NCBI RefSeq assembly: GCF_001956985.1
Contig: NZ_CP019082.1
Span: forward strand, 6,014,001-6,078,000
Length of the DNA stretch: 64,000 nucleotides
Direction: 5' to 3'
DNA from: Paludisphaera borealis
GTDB taxonomy: Bacteria > Planctomycetota > Planctomycetia > Isosphaerales > Isosphaeraceae
Position numbers and translations under genes: made by a program. A model generated the notes under the pieces. That model made no database searches. It had not been told where the DNA came from and saw only the letters and a program-made list of their open reading frames with translations. Below are positions 1 through 8,431 of the stretch, piece after piece; positions within the stretch are counted from its first letter, which is position 1; each line of letters opens with the position of its first letter.

Positions 1-321
1 AGCCGAGGGCCGGTCGTCGACGAGGAAGCCGTGGCCGACGCCCTCGACGCGGGACTGCTCTGGGGATACGGCGGCGATGTCTTCGACGTGGAGCCGCCCC
101 CCCTCGATCACCCCTTGATCTGCCGTCCGGACGTCATGCTCACGCCCCATAGCGCGGCCCAGACCGAGGAAGGGCTCAAGAACATGGCGACGGGAGTCGC
201 CCGCGACGTGTTGGCCGTTCTATCCGGACACACCCCGGAATTCCCTGTCAACGATCCGCTCGAAGTCGAGCGGGTGCGCAAAGAACTGGGCCTTGAACCG
301 CTCTATCGATCGATGCTGTAG
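1..321 (+). CDS. 2-hydroxyacid dehydrogenase, C-terminal part (5' truncated)
   Basis: The reading frame is open from base 1, so the gene starts before the window. The visible 106 residues match the C-terminal end of the NAD-binding domain of D-isomer-specific 2-hydroxyacid dehydrogenases (phosphoglycerate dehydrogenase, glyoxylate/hydroxypyruvate reductase). A SRGPVVDEEAVADAL-type helix is followed by GGDVFDVEPPP and then LTPHSAAQT, whose His is the family's catalytic acid/base. The protein would oxidise or reduce a 2-hydroxy acid with NAD(P) in the cytosol; substrate cannot be told from this part. No ACT domain follows, because the frame stops soon after the dehydrogenase fold, so it is more likely a short-form reductase than a long SerA. 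Confidence 0.85.
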   Translation, partial: SRGPVVDEEAVADALDAGLLWGYGGDVFDVEPPPLDHPLICRPDVMLTPHSAAQTEEGLKNMATGVARDVLAVLSGHTPEFPVNDPLEVERVRKELGLEPLYRSML

Positions 322-342
322 AGCGCGGGGAGCGGTCGAACC

Positions 343-476
343 CCTTCTCCCCTTGCGGGAGAAGGTGCCGCGCAGCGGCGGATGAGGGGTATTCGATCGC
401 CGAGGCGTTGGGCGAACCCCTGTTACGTCCACCCCTCATTCGGCCTTCGGCCACCTTCTCCCGCAAGGGGAGAAGG
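343..476. repeat. Dispersed palindromic element between convergent genes
   Basis: A perfect 25-bp inverted repeat (343-367 against 452-476) has arms that each carry their own internal 8-bp palindrome (CCTTCTCC...GGAGAAGG). An inner pair, ATGAGGGGT and ACCCCTCAT, continues the symmetry inward at about 382-390 and 431-439. The transcript of either strand would fold into a long cruciform-like hairpin. It fills the gap between two convergent genes, so it could end transcription from both sides. CTTCTCCCC-TTGCGGGAGAAGG arms resemble a repeat I recall from many GC-rich bacterial genomes; that is recollection and was not searched. Confidence 0.75.
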
Positions 477-515
477 TATGCTCGCGACAGCCAATCTTGA
501 TGGCTGTCAGAGGCT

Positions 516-3383
516 TCAACGACTATTCGCCTGGGCGACGTTCGTTTCCCCATGCGCTTTACCCAGCGCCTTGGTGAGGAAGTCCTGGAACACGGCCGGC
601 TCGTTGTAGCCGCCCAGCGAGCCGAGGATTTTGCCGTCCGGGGCGATGATGACGTAGAACGGGTTCGTCTGCTCGGCCGCGAGGTCGAGCTGGCGATCCT
701 GGTTCTTGCGGGCCAGGTCCTCGCGCTGGTCGGCCGTCAGCGAGGCGATCGGCACGAAGTCGGTGTAGAGCTGGACCGTGACGAATTCCTTGAGCAGCTT
801 GACGACGTCCGGTCGCGGCAGCACCCGCCGTTCCATCAACCGGCAATTGGCGCAGTTGACGCCGGTGAAGTCGATCAGGATCGGCTGCTTCCGGGTCTTG
901 GCTTCCTCCTTGGCCAGATCGAGGCTCATTCCCCAGATCACGCCGTGGAGTTTCTTCTCTTCCCGTTCCGCCTGGACAGGGTCGGTCGACGTCGCCTTGA
1001 CCTCGCGAGCGGACTCGCCGCCGGCGGCGAGGAGCGGGACATCCGGCGCCGAAAACTCCGACGAGTCCGGCGGCAGGATGCCCACGATCAGGCGGTCCCA
1101 GATGAGGCCCTGCGGCGGCTTGTTGAAAAGGGCGGGGGCCATGTAGAGTCCCAGCCCCAGGAACATGCAGCCGAAGATGATCCGGCCGGGGCCGACTTTC
1201 ACCTCGTCGTAGTCATGATCGGTGCGGAACAGACCCAGCAGATAGATTCCGCAAACCACCGAGAGGATGATCCAGGCGGTGAGCACGAACTGGGCGTCGA
1301 ACCAGGCGTTCTCCGGCGTGACGTAGGCCAGTTCGGCGGTGTTGATGAACTTCAAGGCCGCGCCGATCTCGACGAGCCCGCCGACGACCTTGACCGAGTT
1401 CATCCAGTCGCCGCTCCGAGGCAGCTTCGAAAGCATGCCGGGCGCCAGCGCCAGCACGAAGAACGGCAACGCGACGACGGAGGCGAAGGTCGCCAGGCCA
1501 AGGATCGGATAGAGGAAATTGCCCCCCGCCGCCATGACCAGGAGCCCGCCGACGACCGGGAACGTGCAGGTGAATGACGTGATCGTCAGCGTGAGCGCCA
1601 TGAAGAAGACGCCGATCAGGCCGCCCCGGCTCTCGCCGCGCGACGAGGCGTTGAGCACGAAGCTGGGCAGGCTCAACTCGAACACCCCGAGCAGGCTCAT
1701 CCCGAAGGCCAGGAAGAGCCCGGCGACTGCCAGGTTCAGCCATGGGTTGTTGGCGAGGTTCTGAAGGAAGGCGGCCGAGAAGAAGAACGAGAAGAAGACC
1801 CCGACGGACGTGAAGATGCCGATGATCGCCAGGCAATAGGCGATCGCCAGCCCCGTCGTCTTTCCCGAGCCGTTCTGGCCCTGCTTGACGAAGAAGTTGA
1901 CCGTGATCGGGATCATCGGCCAGACGCAGGGCATCGCCAGGGCGAACAGGCCGCCGATGGCCGACGCGATCAGAAACGGAATCAACCCCTGCTGAGCCGT
2001 GCGCGCGATCTCACTGATCGGCGCGTCCGCCTTGGCGGCCAGGGCCGGCGTTTCGGCCGACGCAACGACAGGGCCTGAGGTTGCGGCGATGGCTGGAGCT
2101 TCGGCGACGGCCGGCGTCTTGGCCTCGGCACCCGCCGGGGTCTCGCTGATCGGCGCGGCCGGCTTGGCGGCCGGGGCCGGCGTTTTGAACTCGGTCGCTG
2201 TCAGTTGTGGGGCCGAGGGAGCGGCCGGCGCGGGGGGGGCCGTCACGTTCGCGGCCGGGCCGTCGCCGGCGACGACGTTGATCTCGACGTCGGCGAGCGT
2301 CTGATAGACCGGGGGAAAGCACGAATTCTCGTTGCAGATCTGGTATCCAGCCTGGGAACGGAGCGTGTGCTTGCCGGGCTTTGCGTCGGACGGCACTTCG
2401 AGGTCGAGAGACCATGTCACTTCGTTCTCGAAGTACTCGACGATCACATTGTCGCCGAACGCCGGCTCCGGCTTGGCGACCGGGTCCTTGGACGACTTCC
2501 ACTCCTTGGAAGGCCGAAGCGTGCCGGTGTCGAAGAAGTCGAACGAGGTCGGCGTCGGGCCGTTGCCAGGCACCCCCGGCTTGGCGAACTGGTAGACGTG
2601 AAGACCGGGATCGAGCTTGACCGTCACCTTGTATTTCACCGTCCGCCCGGGCTTCACATCCACGGGCTCGACGGTCGGGGTGAATGTCACGCCCTTGGGT
2701 CGGACGCGTGGATTACTGTCTTTCTTCGCGGGGCCCGCCGCCGAGTTTGGTGCGTCGAAATCGGCGCCGGCGGGAGCCTGGACCTCAGCCTTGGCCTTGC
2801 CGCCTCCGACGATGGTCACGACGGCGTCGGGCAACGTCCAGCGGCCCGCAATACTGCATTGCTTCGGGTTGCAAATCTGATAGTAGGCCTGGCACCGGAC
2901 GGTCTTCTTGCCGGCTTCGGCGGTCGCCGGTATCTGGAGCGGGATGCTCCAGACGACCTCGTCCTCGAAGAATTGGAACACCTTGTTCTCGAAGGCCGGC
3001 TCGGCTTTCTCCTCGGGCTTCTTCGACGCCGACCAGTCGCCGGCCGTTTCGAGCCCGCCAGCGTCGAACAGGTCGAAGATCGTATTGCGGGGGCCGTCGC
3101 CAACTTGCTTCTCGGCCTGGGTGTAGATGTGCCAGGTCGGATTCAGCTTGACGTGGACACGGAACTGCACCGTGTCGCCGGGCTTGGCCTCGGCCGGTTC
3201 GATCGACGTCGTCAGGACGGCGTCCTTGGGCCTGGCCCGGACGCTGCTGTCCTTTTTCGCCGGCTGCGGCGGGTCGGCTTGCACCCGATCGACGGCGAGG
3301 CTGGTCAAGACGAGCCCGATTGCGATGGCTCGGACCGTTCCGCTTCGGCGTCCGAGCAGGCCGGGAGATTGAAGCTGCGGCAT
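516..3383 (-). CDS. DsbD-like protein-disulfide reductase with duplicated N-terminal domain
   Basis: 955 residues, against about 565 for E. coli DsbD. After a signal-like N-terminus come two tandem DsbD-alpha-like immunoglobulin domains (about 50-190 and 230-375), each with the paired cysteines (ICNPKQC and ICNENSC). An Ala/Pro-rich linker follows (about 380-465). Next is the eight-helix CcdA/DsbD-type membrane domain (about 465-770), with its cysteines in MPCVWPM and SFTCTFP, and then a C-terminal thioredoxin domain with a CANC active site. The protein should move electrons from cytosolic thioredoxin across the inner membrane to periplasmic disulfide proteins. The two thioredoxin-fold proteins encoded at 20945-22297 are possible clients (inference). 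ATG start; the gene is convergent with the dehydrogenase. Confidence 0.9.
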   Translation of the reverse strand: MPQLQSPGLLGRRSGTVRAIAIGLVLTSLAVDRVQADPPQPAKKDSSVRARPKDAVLTTSIEPAEAKPGDTVQFRVHVKLNPTWHIYTQAEKQVGDGPRNTIFDLFDAGGLETAGDWSASKKPEEKAEPAFENKVFQFFEDEVVWSIPLQIPATAEAGKKTVRCQAYYQICNPKQCSIAGRWTLPDAVVTIVGGGKAKAEVQAPAGADFDAPNSAAGPAKKDSNPRVRPKGVTFTPTVEPVDVKPGRTVKYKVTVKLDPGLHVYQFAKPGVPGNGPTPTSFDFFDTGTLRPSKEWKSSKDPVAKPEPAFGDNVIVEYFENEVTWSLDLEVPSDAKPGKHTLRSQAGYQICNENSCFPPVYQTLADVEINVVAGDGPAANVTAPPAPAAPSAPQLTATEFKTPAPAAKPAAPISETPAGAEAKTPAVAEAPAIAATSGPVVASAETPALAAKADAPISEIARTAQQGLIPFLIASAIGGLFALAMPCVWPMIPITVNFFVKQGQNGSGKTTGLAIAYCLAIIGIFTSVGVFFSFFFSAAFLQNLANNPWLNLAVAGLFLAFGMSLLGVFELSLPSFVLNASSRGESRGGLIGVFFMALTLTITSFTCTFPVVGGLLVMAAGGNFLYPILGLATFASVVALPFFVLALAPGMLSKLPRSGDWMNSVKVVGGLVEIGAALKFINTAELAYVTPENAWFDAQFVLTAWIILSVVCGIYLLGLFRTDHDYDEVKVGPGRIIFGCMFLGLGLYMAPALFNKPPQGLIWDRLIVGILPPDSSEFSAPDVPLLAAGGESAREVKATSTDPVQAEREEKKLHGVIWGMSLDLAKEEAKTRKQPILIDFTGVNCANCRLMERRVLPRPDVVKLLKEFVTVQLYTDFVPIASLTADQREDLARKNQDRQLDLAAEQTNPFYVIIAPDGKILGSLGGYNEPAVFQDFLTKALGKAHGETNVAQANSR

Positions 3384-3519
3384 CGAGGGGGGCCCTGTGT
3401 GAATCGAATCGCGGCGCGCAGCCGCGAAGAACTCGTGTCGTTCGTCTCATCGTATGGCTTAAAAACCAGGGGGGCAAGTCGGACCACGAGCAGAGCGAGG
3501 CGGGTAGGTCCGCGATACT

Positions 3520-3675
3520 AACCATCATGACGCCGTGGAGACACCCGACCTCATGAGAATGGGGTGGCGCGTCGGCCGGGTCCGAGTACAAGCCCGAAGC
3601 GCCAGCGAGTGCATTGTTTTGCGTTCGCTGATTCGGCATGCCAGCGGGGAATTCACTCGCTGGCGCTTCGGGCTT
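3520..3675. repeat. Palindromic REP-like element, copy A
   Basis: A perfect 22-bp inverted repeat lies at 3590-3611 and 3654-3675, core AAGCCCGAAGCGCCAGCGAG, with a 42-bp loop. It is preceded at 3520-3564 by a boundary sequence beginning CCATCATGACGCCGT. The same arms and boundary recur at 53438-53773. A direct, weaker copy of part of the boundary (about 3739-3765, ending GATGAAAATGGGG) follows. This resembles a non-autonomous palindromic mobile element (REP/MITE-like); no transposase is present in the window. Confidence 0.75.
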
Positions 3676-3782
3676 CCATTTCGCTCCCCGATCGTCCCAC
3701 GGGTTGTTTACAGAGCAATCGGTCATGCCGCCGAGGCGGCACCCATCCTGATGAAAATGGGGGCCTGCGGTCGCCCGAGGCC

Positions 3783-3854
3783 GGTAGGGGCGCCCCTTGT
3801 GGGTGCCCGGTTCGTTTCACACCGACCGCTCACGCTCGGCGATCGGGCCCCTAC
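3783..3854. repeat. Short palindromic repeat bounded by GTAGGGGC/GCCCCTAC
   Basis: About 72 bp beginning GGTAGGGGCGCCCC and ending GGGCCCCTACG. The ends are inverted copies of each other and the interior (GTGGGTGCCC) also pairs partly. It looks like a separate dispersed repeat family inserted next to the REP-like element. It has no coding content. Only one copy is in this window, so its repeat status is inferred from its palindromic ends. Confidence 0.45.
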
Positions 3855-4089
3855 GGCAAACCACAGACCGGAATTCTCAGGGCAACTCGAAGCGCCAGCG
3901 ATCGGACGCCCCTCCACTCTCCAGGATCAATATGCCGAACCTCGGAGAGCGTCTTCGGCGGGTCGTCCCAGGTCGTATATTCATAATGGTGAATCAGCGG
4001 GTGATCGTCTCTTTGTCAATCTGGCGGTAGGTGCGCGTTTCACAGGCGGGAGCCTCCCTCCGCCGGCGCTGGGGGCATCGAAAAAGCGA

Positions 4090-4662
4090 CGAACGGACCC
4101 AATCGTGATCGGCCCTCGAGAGGAGGCGGACAGGACGCGGGCGGACCCAAAAAAAAACGCGCGAACGGACCCAATCGGCGCGTCGTTGAAACGGGAGAGC
4201 CGTGCGGCTCCGACCAAGCGCCAGCACGGGAAACGTGAGCAAACGAACCCAATCCCCGAATCCTCTGTGTCGATGCAAAGAGTGTTGTGCAAATGCCTTA
4301 CAGGGAGAACGGCCGGTCGCCGTTCCAAGGTTTTCGGCGCGAACGGACCCAAATTCGGCCGGGACGGCGGGAAGGACGTCGGGGCGAGGAATCGGCGGCT
4401 TTCGGCGCGAACGGACCCAATCCGCCCGAGCTGCGTCGAGCGGGGTTGAAGCGTATCCACGAGGCGTAGTTCGGCGCGAAGGAACCCAATTCGACGTCCG
4501 CGGCCTCCAAGCCGGTGGGTAGGCCGGCCACGGTGCTGGATCGTCTCGACCGGGCGTGTTTCAGCGCGAACGGACCCAATCGGCCAGATGGTTATAAACT
4601 GTTTGACTTCAGTGTATTACAGCGTGTTCGTGGGCGTCCTGGTGGGAGCGAACGAACCCAAT
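4090..4662 (+). repeat. Interspersed array of a 14-base motif (CGAACGGACCCAAT), array A
   Basis: Eight recognisable copies start at 4090, 4162, about 4240, 4340, 4408, 4477, 4567 and 4649, all in the same direction and spaced 68-96 bp. Most carry the longer form GCGCGAACGGACCCAAT preceded by a T-rich stretch and CGG. A second form, GAGCAAACGAACCCAAT, is at about 4238-4253. The DNA between copies is unrelated from one interval to the next. A partial copy (GCGGACCCAA) at 4141 and a degenerate one near 4717 flank or interrupt the series. The array has no open frame that is plausible as a gene. An opposite-strand array with the same motif is at 52895-53400. Confidence 0.8.
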
Positions 4663-4851
4663 TCCGCGAGCAGGTCGCCCGTCGGCGCGATCAGACGGGG
4701 CCTCGGTTCGGATTGACCGAACCCAGGGGGTTTCCTACCATGCCCGGCCGCCTCGGCATGGGCTTTCTCGCCCCTCTGGACTGTTTGCCGACCCGTTCCG
4801 AGCGGTGCGGAACCATGGACGGTTCATCCTTTCAGCACAGGATAACGGCGG

Positions 4852-5499
4852 ATGCGCAGAATCCTCCTCGGCGCGATCATTTTGACGACCGCGGGCGGGG
4901 CCGCATGGATGGCCTGGCTCGACCGTCACAACCGCTTGCAATGGGATCACTGGGACGTGGTCAAGCACGGGGTCCTGTATCGCAGCGGCCAGCTCACGAG
5001 CGACCAGCTCACCGAGGCCGTCAAGCGGTACGGAATCCGGACCGTGGTGAATTTCCAGCTCCCCGGTGAGGAAATGCAGAGGGAGCGGGAGCTCGCCAAG
5101 CAGCTTGGCGTCGGCTTCCTCAACCTTCCCATGCCTGGCGACGGCTTCGGCGAGGAAGCCCAGTTCCGCAAGGTCCTCGAAGCGGTCGACGATCCCGACC
5201 GCCGCCCGGTCCTGGTTCACTGCGCCCGGGGGACGTGCCGGACCGGCTCGGCGGTGGCGCTTTACCGGTATGAACGCGACGGGTGGACGGTGAAAGACGT
5301 GGCGGCCGAGATGCGCAGGCAGACGTACCGGGAGGGTTGGATTCCTGGCTACATCTTCGCGATGACCAAGATCAAGCCGGATACGGTCCTGCATAACCCG
5401 GTCACGATCGACGACCGTGTTCAGCCAGAACGCCCGGCGGTCGAGAAGGCGGAACTTGCGGAACTTCCGGTCGTCGAGGAGGCGGATCATGGCCATTGA
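4852..5499 (+). CDS. Membrane-anchored tyrosine/dual-specificity phosphatase-like protein
   Basis: 215 residues. A single N-terminal hydrophobic segment (about 4-22) anchors a domain with the protein tyrosine phosphatase signature HCARGTCRTG. The nucleophile is Cys124 and the phosphate-binding Arg is Arg130 (C-X5-R-T/S pattern). The fold is that of the DSP/SDRL-type phosphatases, with a YRSGQLTSDQL segment near residue 43 typical of this class. It would remove phosphate from a protein, inositol or sugar-phosphate substrate; the substrate is unknown. The stop overlaps the next gene's start by 11 bp, so the two are translated together. It starts at ATG 4852, with an AGGA about 10 bases upstream. 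Confidence 0.85.
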   Translation: MRRILLGAIILTTAGGAAWMAWLDRHNRLQWDHWDVVKHGVLYRSGQLTSDQLTEAVKRYGIRTVVNFQLPGEEMQRERELAKQLGVGFLNLPMPGDGFGEEAQFRKVLEAVDDPDRRPVLVHCARGTCRTGSAVALYRYERDGWTVKDVAAEMRRQTYREGWIPGYIFAMTKIKPDTVLHNPVTIDDRVQPERPAVEKAELAELPVVEEADHGH

Positions 5500-7141
5500 C
5501 GGGATTCAGACCACGCGCGTCGACGGCTCTCGAAAGCTCAGGGCCGACGAGGCCAGGGTCGTCTTGCGACTGCCCGACCCGGTCGCCTGGTGCGGTCCGG
5601 TCCTGGTGGCTCTCGGCCTCTGCTTCGTCCTGTTCGGCGGCGCCGATTCGGACCTGAGATCCGCCGACGCCCGGATCGGACTGGCCGCGAGCACCGCCTT
5701 CAGCCCCCTGGGACAGGTTTTCGGCCAGTGGCAGCCCGACGTCTGGCCGCTCCGCGTGGCCCTCAGCAGGCTGCTTTTCTTCACCCAGGAGCCGGGCCGT
5801 CCAGAGAGCGGCACCGTGCTCTGGCCTTCCGCCGTCGCGGGGATGGTCGCCGGCTGGATCGTCGCACGGCGATTGATCGAAGCCGGCAAAGTCCGCCTGA
5901 GCCTTCTATTCGGATTCGCCTGGTTCGGCTCGGTGGCCTTGCTCGACCACTCCAGCAGCGCGGGGCTCGACCTGGTCACGGGCCTGGCGACGATCGCCGC
6001 GATCGACCGGCTGCTCAACGGGGCCTCGGACTGGAAGACGGGAATCTGGGCGGCCCTCGCCTTCCTCTCCGGGGGGTGGCCGCCGCTCGTTCTGCTGGTC
6101 ATGGCGATCCTCGTCCTGGGCCGCCGGGAGGCGGATTTTTCCTACCGGCTGATCCTGCCTCCGATGATCGCGTCGTCGGCCTGGCTCGCCTGGACCATCA
6201 AAGTCGGGTCGATCGAGGCGGCTGCCGCGGCGCTGGCGTGGCCGTTGACCCAGAAACCGGACTGGACCCTGGGGGTCGAGGTCTTCCTGCTGGCTCTCCC
6301 GCTCGCTCCGTTCGCCTTGCTGATGCTCAGTCCCTCGTTGCGAAAGACCGTCAGGGAGAATGGATCGGGCCTGGTGCTGGATTGGCTCCAGCTCGGCGTC
6401 GCCGCGATGATCGGCGGCACGATCATCCCCGGGCTGGCGACGGTTTGCAGGACGGTCGCCTTGGTGGGAATCCTCGTTGCGGCCGCCGCCGCCCTCGAAG
6501 CCGCCTGGAGCGGGGTGCTTTACCCTCGGACGCGCCGTCTCTTCCTCGGGACGGTTCTGGCGCTGACGGCCGTCTGGATGGTCGTCGCCCTGTACGGGGG
6601 CTTCATCATGACCGTCGCCATGCCCTACTATCGCCCGTTGGGAGTCGTGGTGGTGGTCATGAGCATCGCCGTATTCGGCCTGGTCTGGCGGGCGGTCGAG
6701 ACCCGAAGCGCCCGGCGATCGGTCGCCGCCATGCTGCTGATGACCGTCTGCCTCAAGCTGGTCCACTGGGGATACTACACTCCCGAGTGGAATTACCGGC
6801 ATGGGCAGGGGCCCTGGGGCCGGGCGATCGGCCAATGGATCTTGCCGAACTGGACCCTTTACACGATCCACGATTGGCCCGAAGATCTGGCGTGGGCGAT
6901 CGGTCGGCCCATGCAGCAACTCCACAGCCCCCAGCACATCGAATACCCCGTCACGCCGGAGAGTCGGCACGCACTCTTGCTGGAATCCGAATTCGACAAC
7001 TGGCCCGCGAACGCCCCGAAATTGACGAAGGTCGCGACCTTCCACGACCAGGACGGCCGCAAACGAATTCTCGCGCGAACGGCGGGCGTGCTTTACACCC
7101 ACTCGGGACGCATCTTCTCGCGCGTTCCTCCAGTCGAGTGA
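5489..7141 (+). CDS. Multi-pass membrane protein, possibly GT-C glycosyltransferase-like
   Basis: I placed the start at ATG 5489, which overlaps the phosphatase stop; an in-frame ATG at 5417 would run 72 bp further into the phosphatase gene. This gives 550 residues: a short cytosolic N-terminus, a first membrane segment at about 33-51, a loop with acidic residues, a series of about ten hydrophobic helices up to about 440, and a soluble C-terminal tail. The architecture (acidic first loop, many helices, soluble tail) recalls GT39/ArnT-type lipid-linked glycosyltransferases, but I see no decisive motif. Function is therefore not assigned. Its overlap with the phosphatase suggests a shared pathway, for example on a lipid-phosphate substrate. 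Confidence 0.75.
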   Translation: MAIDGIQTTRVDGSRKLRADEARVVLRLPDPVAWCGPVLVALGLCFVLFGGADSDLRSADARIGLAASTAFSPLGQVFGQWQPDVWPLRVALSRLLFFTQEPGRPESGTVLWPSAVAGMVAGWIVARRLIEAGKVRLSLLFGFAWFGSVALLDHSSSAGLDLVTGLATIAAIDRLLNGASDWKTGIWAALAFLSGGWPPLVLLVMAILVLGRREADFSYRLILPPMIASSAWLAWTIKVGSIEAAAAALAWPLTQKPDWTLGVEVFLLALPLAPFALLMLSPSLRKTVRENGSGLVLDWLQLGVAAMIGGTIIPGLATVCRTVALVGILVAAAAALEAAWSGVLYPRTRRLFLGTVLALTAVWMVVALYGGFIMTVAMPYYRPLGVVVVVMSIAVFGLVWRAVETRSARRSVAAMLLMTVCLKLVHWGYYTPEWNYRHGQGPWGRAIGQWILPNWTLYTIHDWPEDLAWAIGRPMQQLHSPQHIEYPVTPESRHALLLESEFDNWPANAPKLTKVATFHDQDGRKRILARTAGVLYTHSGRIFSRVPPVE

Positions 7142-7418
7142 CTCGGTTTAACCTAAGTCGTTGGTTCTATGCTTGTTACGCTGAGCCTTATGTCGTATCG
7201 GCACGGGACTACGAAAGTTTTGGGTTCTCCAGATTCGTGTCATTCTCGCCGGTCACGCGAATTCTCCCCTCAGAAACGTCACGCGGGATCGAATCGATCG
7301 TAGTAATCCGGGGATTGTTTGGAGCGCGTGGAAGCACTTAAGCGGGAACCTCGTGATTTCCCGGTCTCGTCGGCTCCCGATAGTTATCTAAAGACGTGCA
7401 TGCGAGGAGGGTGGCGAT

Positions 7419-8318
7419 ATGATCGGCAGGCTGAAGGGGATGTTCGCCGCCAGCCCTTCGGAAGGTCAGCCCTGCCGGACCGGGGTGGTTCTTCAGAAGC
7501 GATTCATGATCCAGTCCGACATCTCCTCGCAGGGGAGCATGTCGCGCGTCTACAAGGCGATGGATACCGAGACCGGCAAGACGATCTGCTTGAAGGTCCA
7601 GAATCGCGAGCAGAACGAGGCCGCGGTGGCCCGGGCGTCGCGTCACGAGGCCCGTCCGCCGGAAGGGGCCATCGCGATCCAGGTCCGACATCCCAACGTC
7701 ATCCGCACCCTCGAATACGGCTCGACCAGCAACGGCGAGCATTATCTCGTGATGGAATACATCAACGGAGTCAGCTTCGACCGGGTTCAAGAAGCCAAGC
7801 TCGGGCGCACGGCCGAGCGGGTCGAGTGGCTGGCCCAGGCCGCCGAAGGGCTGGCGGCCGTCCACGAGGCGGGCTTCATTCATCACGACGTCAATCCGCG
7901 CAACTTCCTGATCAATCGCGACCAGAAGGTCAAGCTCATCGACTTCGGGCTCTCCGTGCCCAACACCGCCGCCTTCAGAAAACCCGGGAACCGGACGGGC
8001 TGCCTGCTCTTTATGGCTCCGGAACTGCTTCGCCGCGAACCCATCGACGAACGGATCGACATCTTCGGCTTCGGGGTCGTCGCGTACGCGCTTCTGACCG
8101 ATCGGCACCCTTACGATACGCCCGCCTCCGCCAATACCTTGCTCCAGAGGTTCAGCCTCCCCGCAAACGACCCCGCTAGGCTGAAACCCAAGCTTTCCGA
8201 CGAGCTTTGCGAGGTCCTTCGAAGTCTCACCGCCGTCAACAAGCGTGATCGCTGGCCCCTGATGGCGACCCTCTCCGAACGCCTTCGCTCCATCCCTCCC
8301 AAGCGGCCGCCGGCGTAA
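7419..8318 (+). CDS. Serine/threonine protein kinase (non-RD, soluble)
   Basis: 299 residues, essentially only a kinase domain. Visible elements are a glycine-loop remnant (SSQGSMSRVYKA, 37-47), the ATP-binding Lys59 (ICLKV), the catalytic loop HHDVNPRNFL (Asp157, Asn162), the DFG motif at 175-177 and a MAPE sequence closing the activation segment. The usual HRD is HHD, so it is a non-RD kinase and probably not switched on by activation-loop phosphorylation. No membrane segment or sensor domain is attached, unlike many planctomycete kinases. The ATG at 7419 has a strong GAGGAGGG ribosome site. The phosphatase gene at 4852 is nearby but separated by another gene. Confidence 0.92.
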   Translation: MIGRLKGMFAASPSEGQPCRTGVVLQKRFMIQSDISSQGSMSRVYKAMDTETGKTICLKVQNREQNEAAVARASRHEARPPEGAIAIQVRHPNVIRTLEYGSTSNGEHYLVMEYINGVSFDRVQEAKLGRTAERVEWLAQAAEGLAAVHEAGFIHHDVNPRNFLINRDQKVKLIDFGLSVPNTAAFRKPGNRTGCLLFMAPELLRREPIDERIDIFGFGVVAYALLTDRHPYDTPASANTLLQRFSLPANDPARLKPKLSDELCEVLRSLTAVNKRDRWPLMATLSERLRSIPPKRPPA

Positions 8319-8431
8319 TCGTCCGGTTCCACCGACGTCTCCTCCCTTCCGGCCCCGTCGCCGCCTTCCGCTTGCGCGCCGTGGCTCAGAGCCCCCCTCT
8401 CTTAAATGTCCCCAATCTTCGAGGCCGTTCA

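Larger units (their letters stand above)
3384..4851. other. Repeat-rich non-coding region, 1.47 kb
   Basis: No reading frame here looks like a gene: candidate frames are low-complexity, Arg/Pro-rich and run through repeated DNA. The region holds a palindromic element (3520-3675), a second palindrome bounded by GTAGGGGC and GCCCCTAC (3783-3854), a lone half-copy of the first palindrome near 3888-3903, and the interspersed 14-base motif array (4090-4662). A last degenerate motif lies near 4717. It separates the divergent DsbD-like gene and the phosphatase gene, so promoters for both should lie at its edges, but I could not recognise them. Confidence 0.7.

Noticed and set aside
3535-4522. Open frames across the repeat region giving RERTQ/GANGPN-type peptides
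   Set aside because: The recurring peptide pieces are simply the DNA motif translated in several frames; there is no ribosome site, codon bias or domain.
4090-4662. The motif ladder as a CRISPR array
   Set aside because: Repeats are about 14-17 bases with variants, intervals vary from 68 to 96 bp, and no cas gene is in the window.
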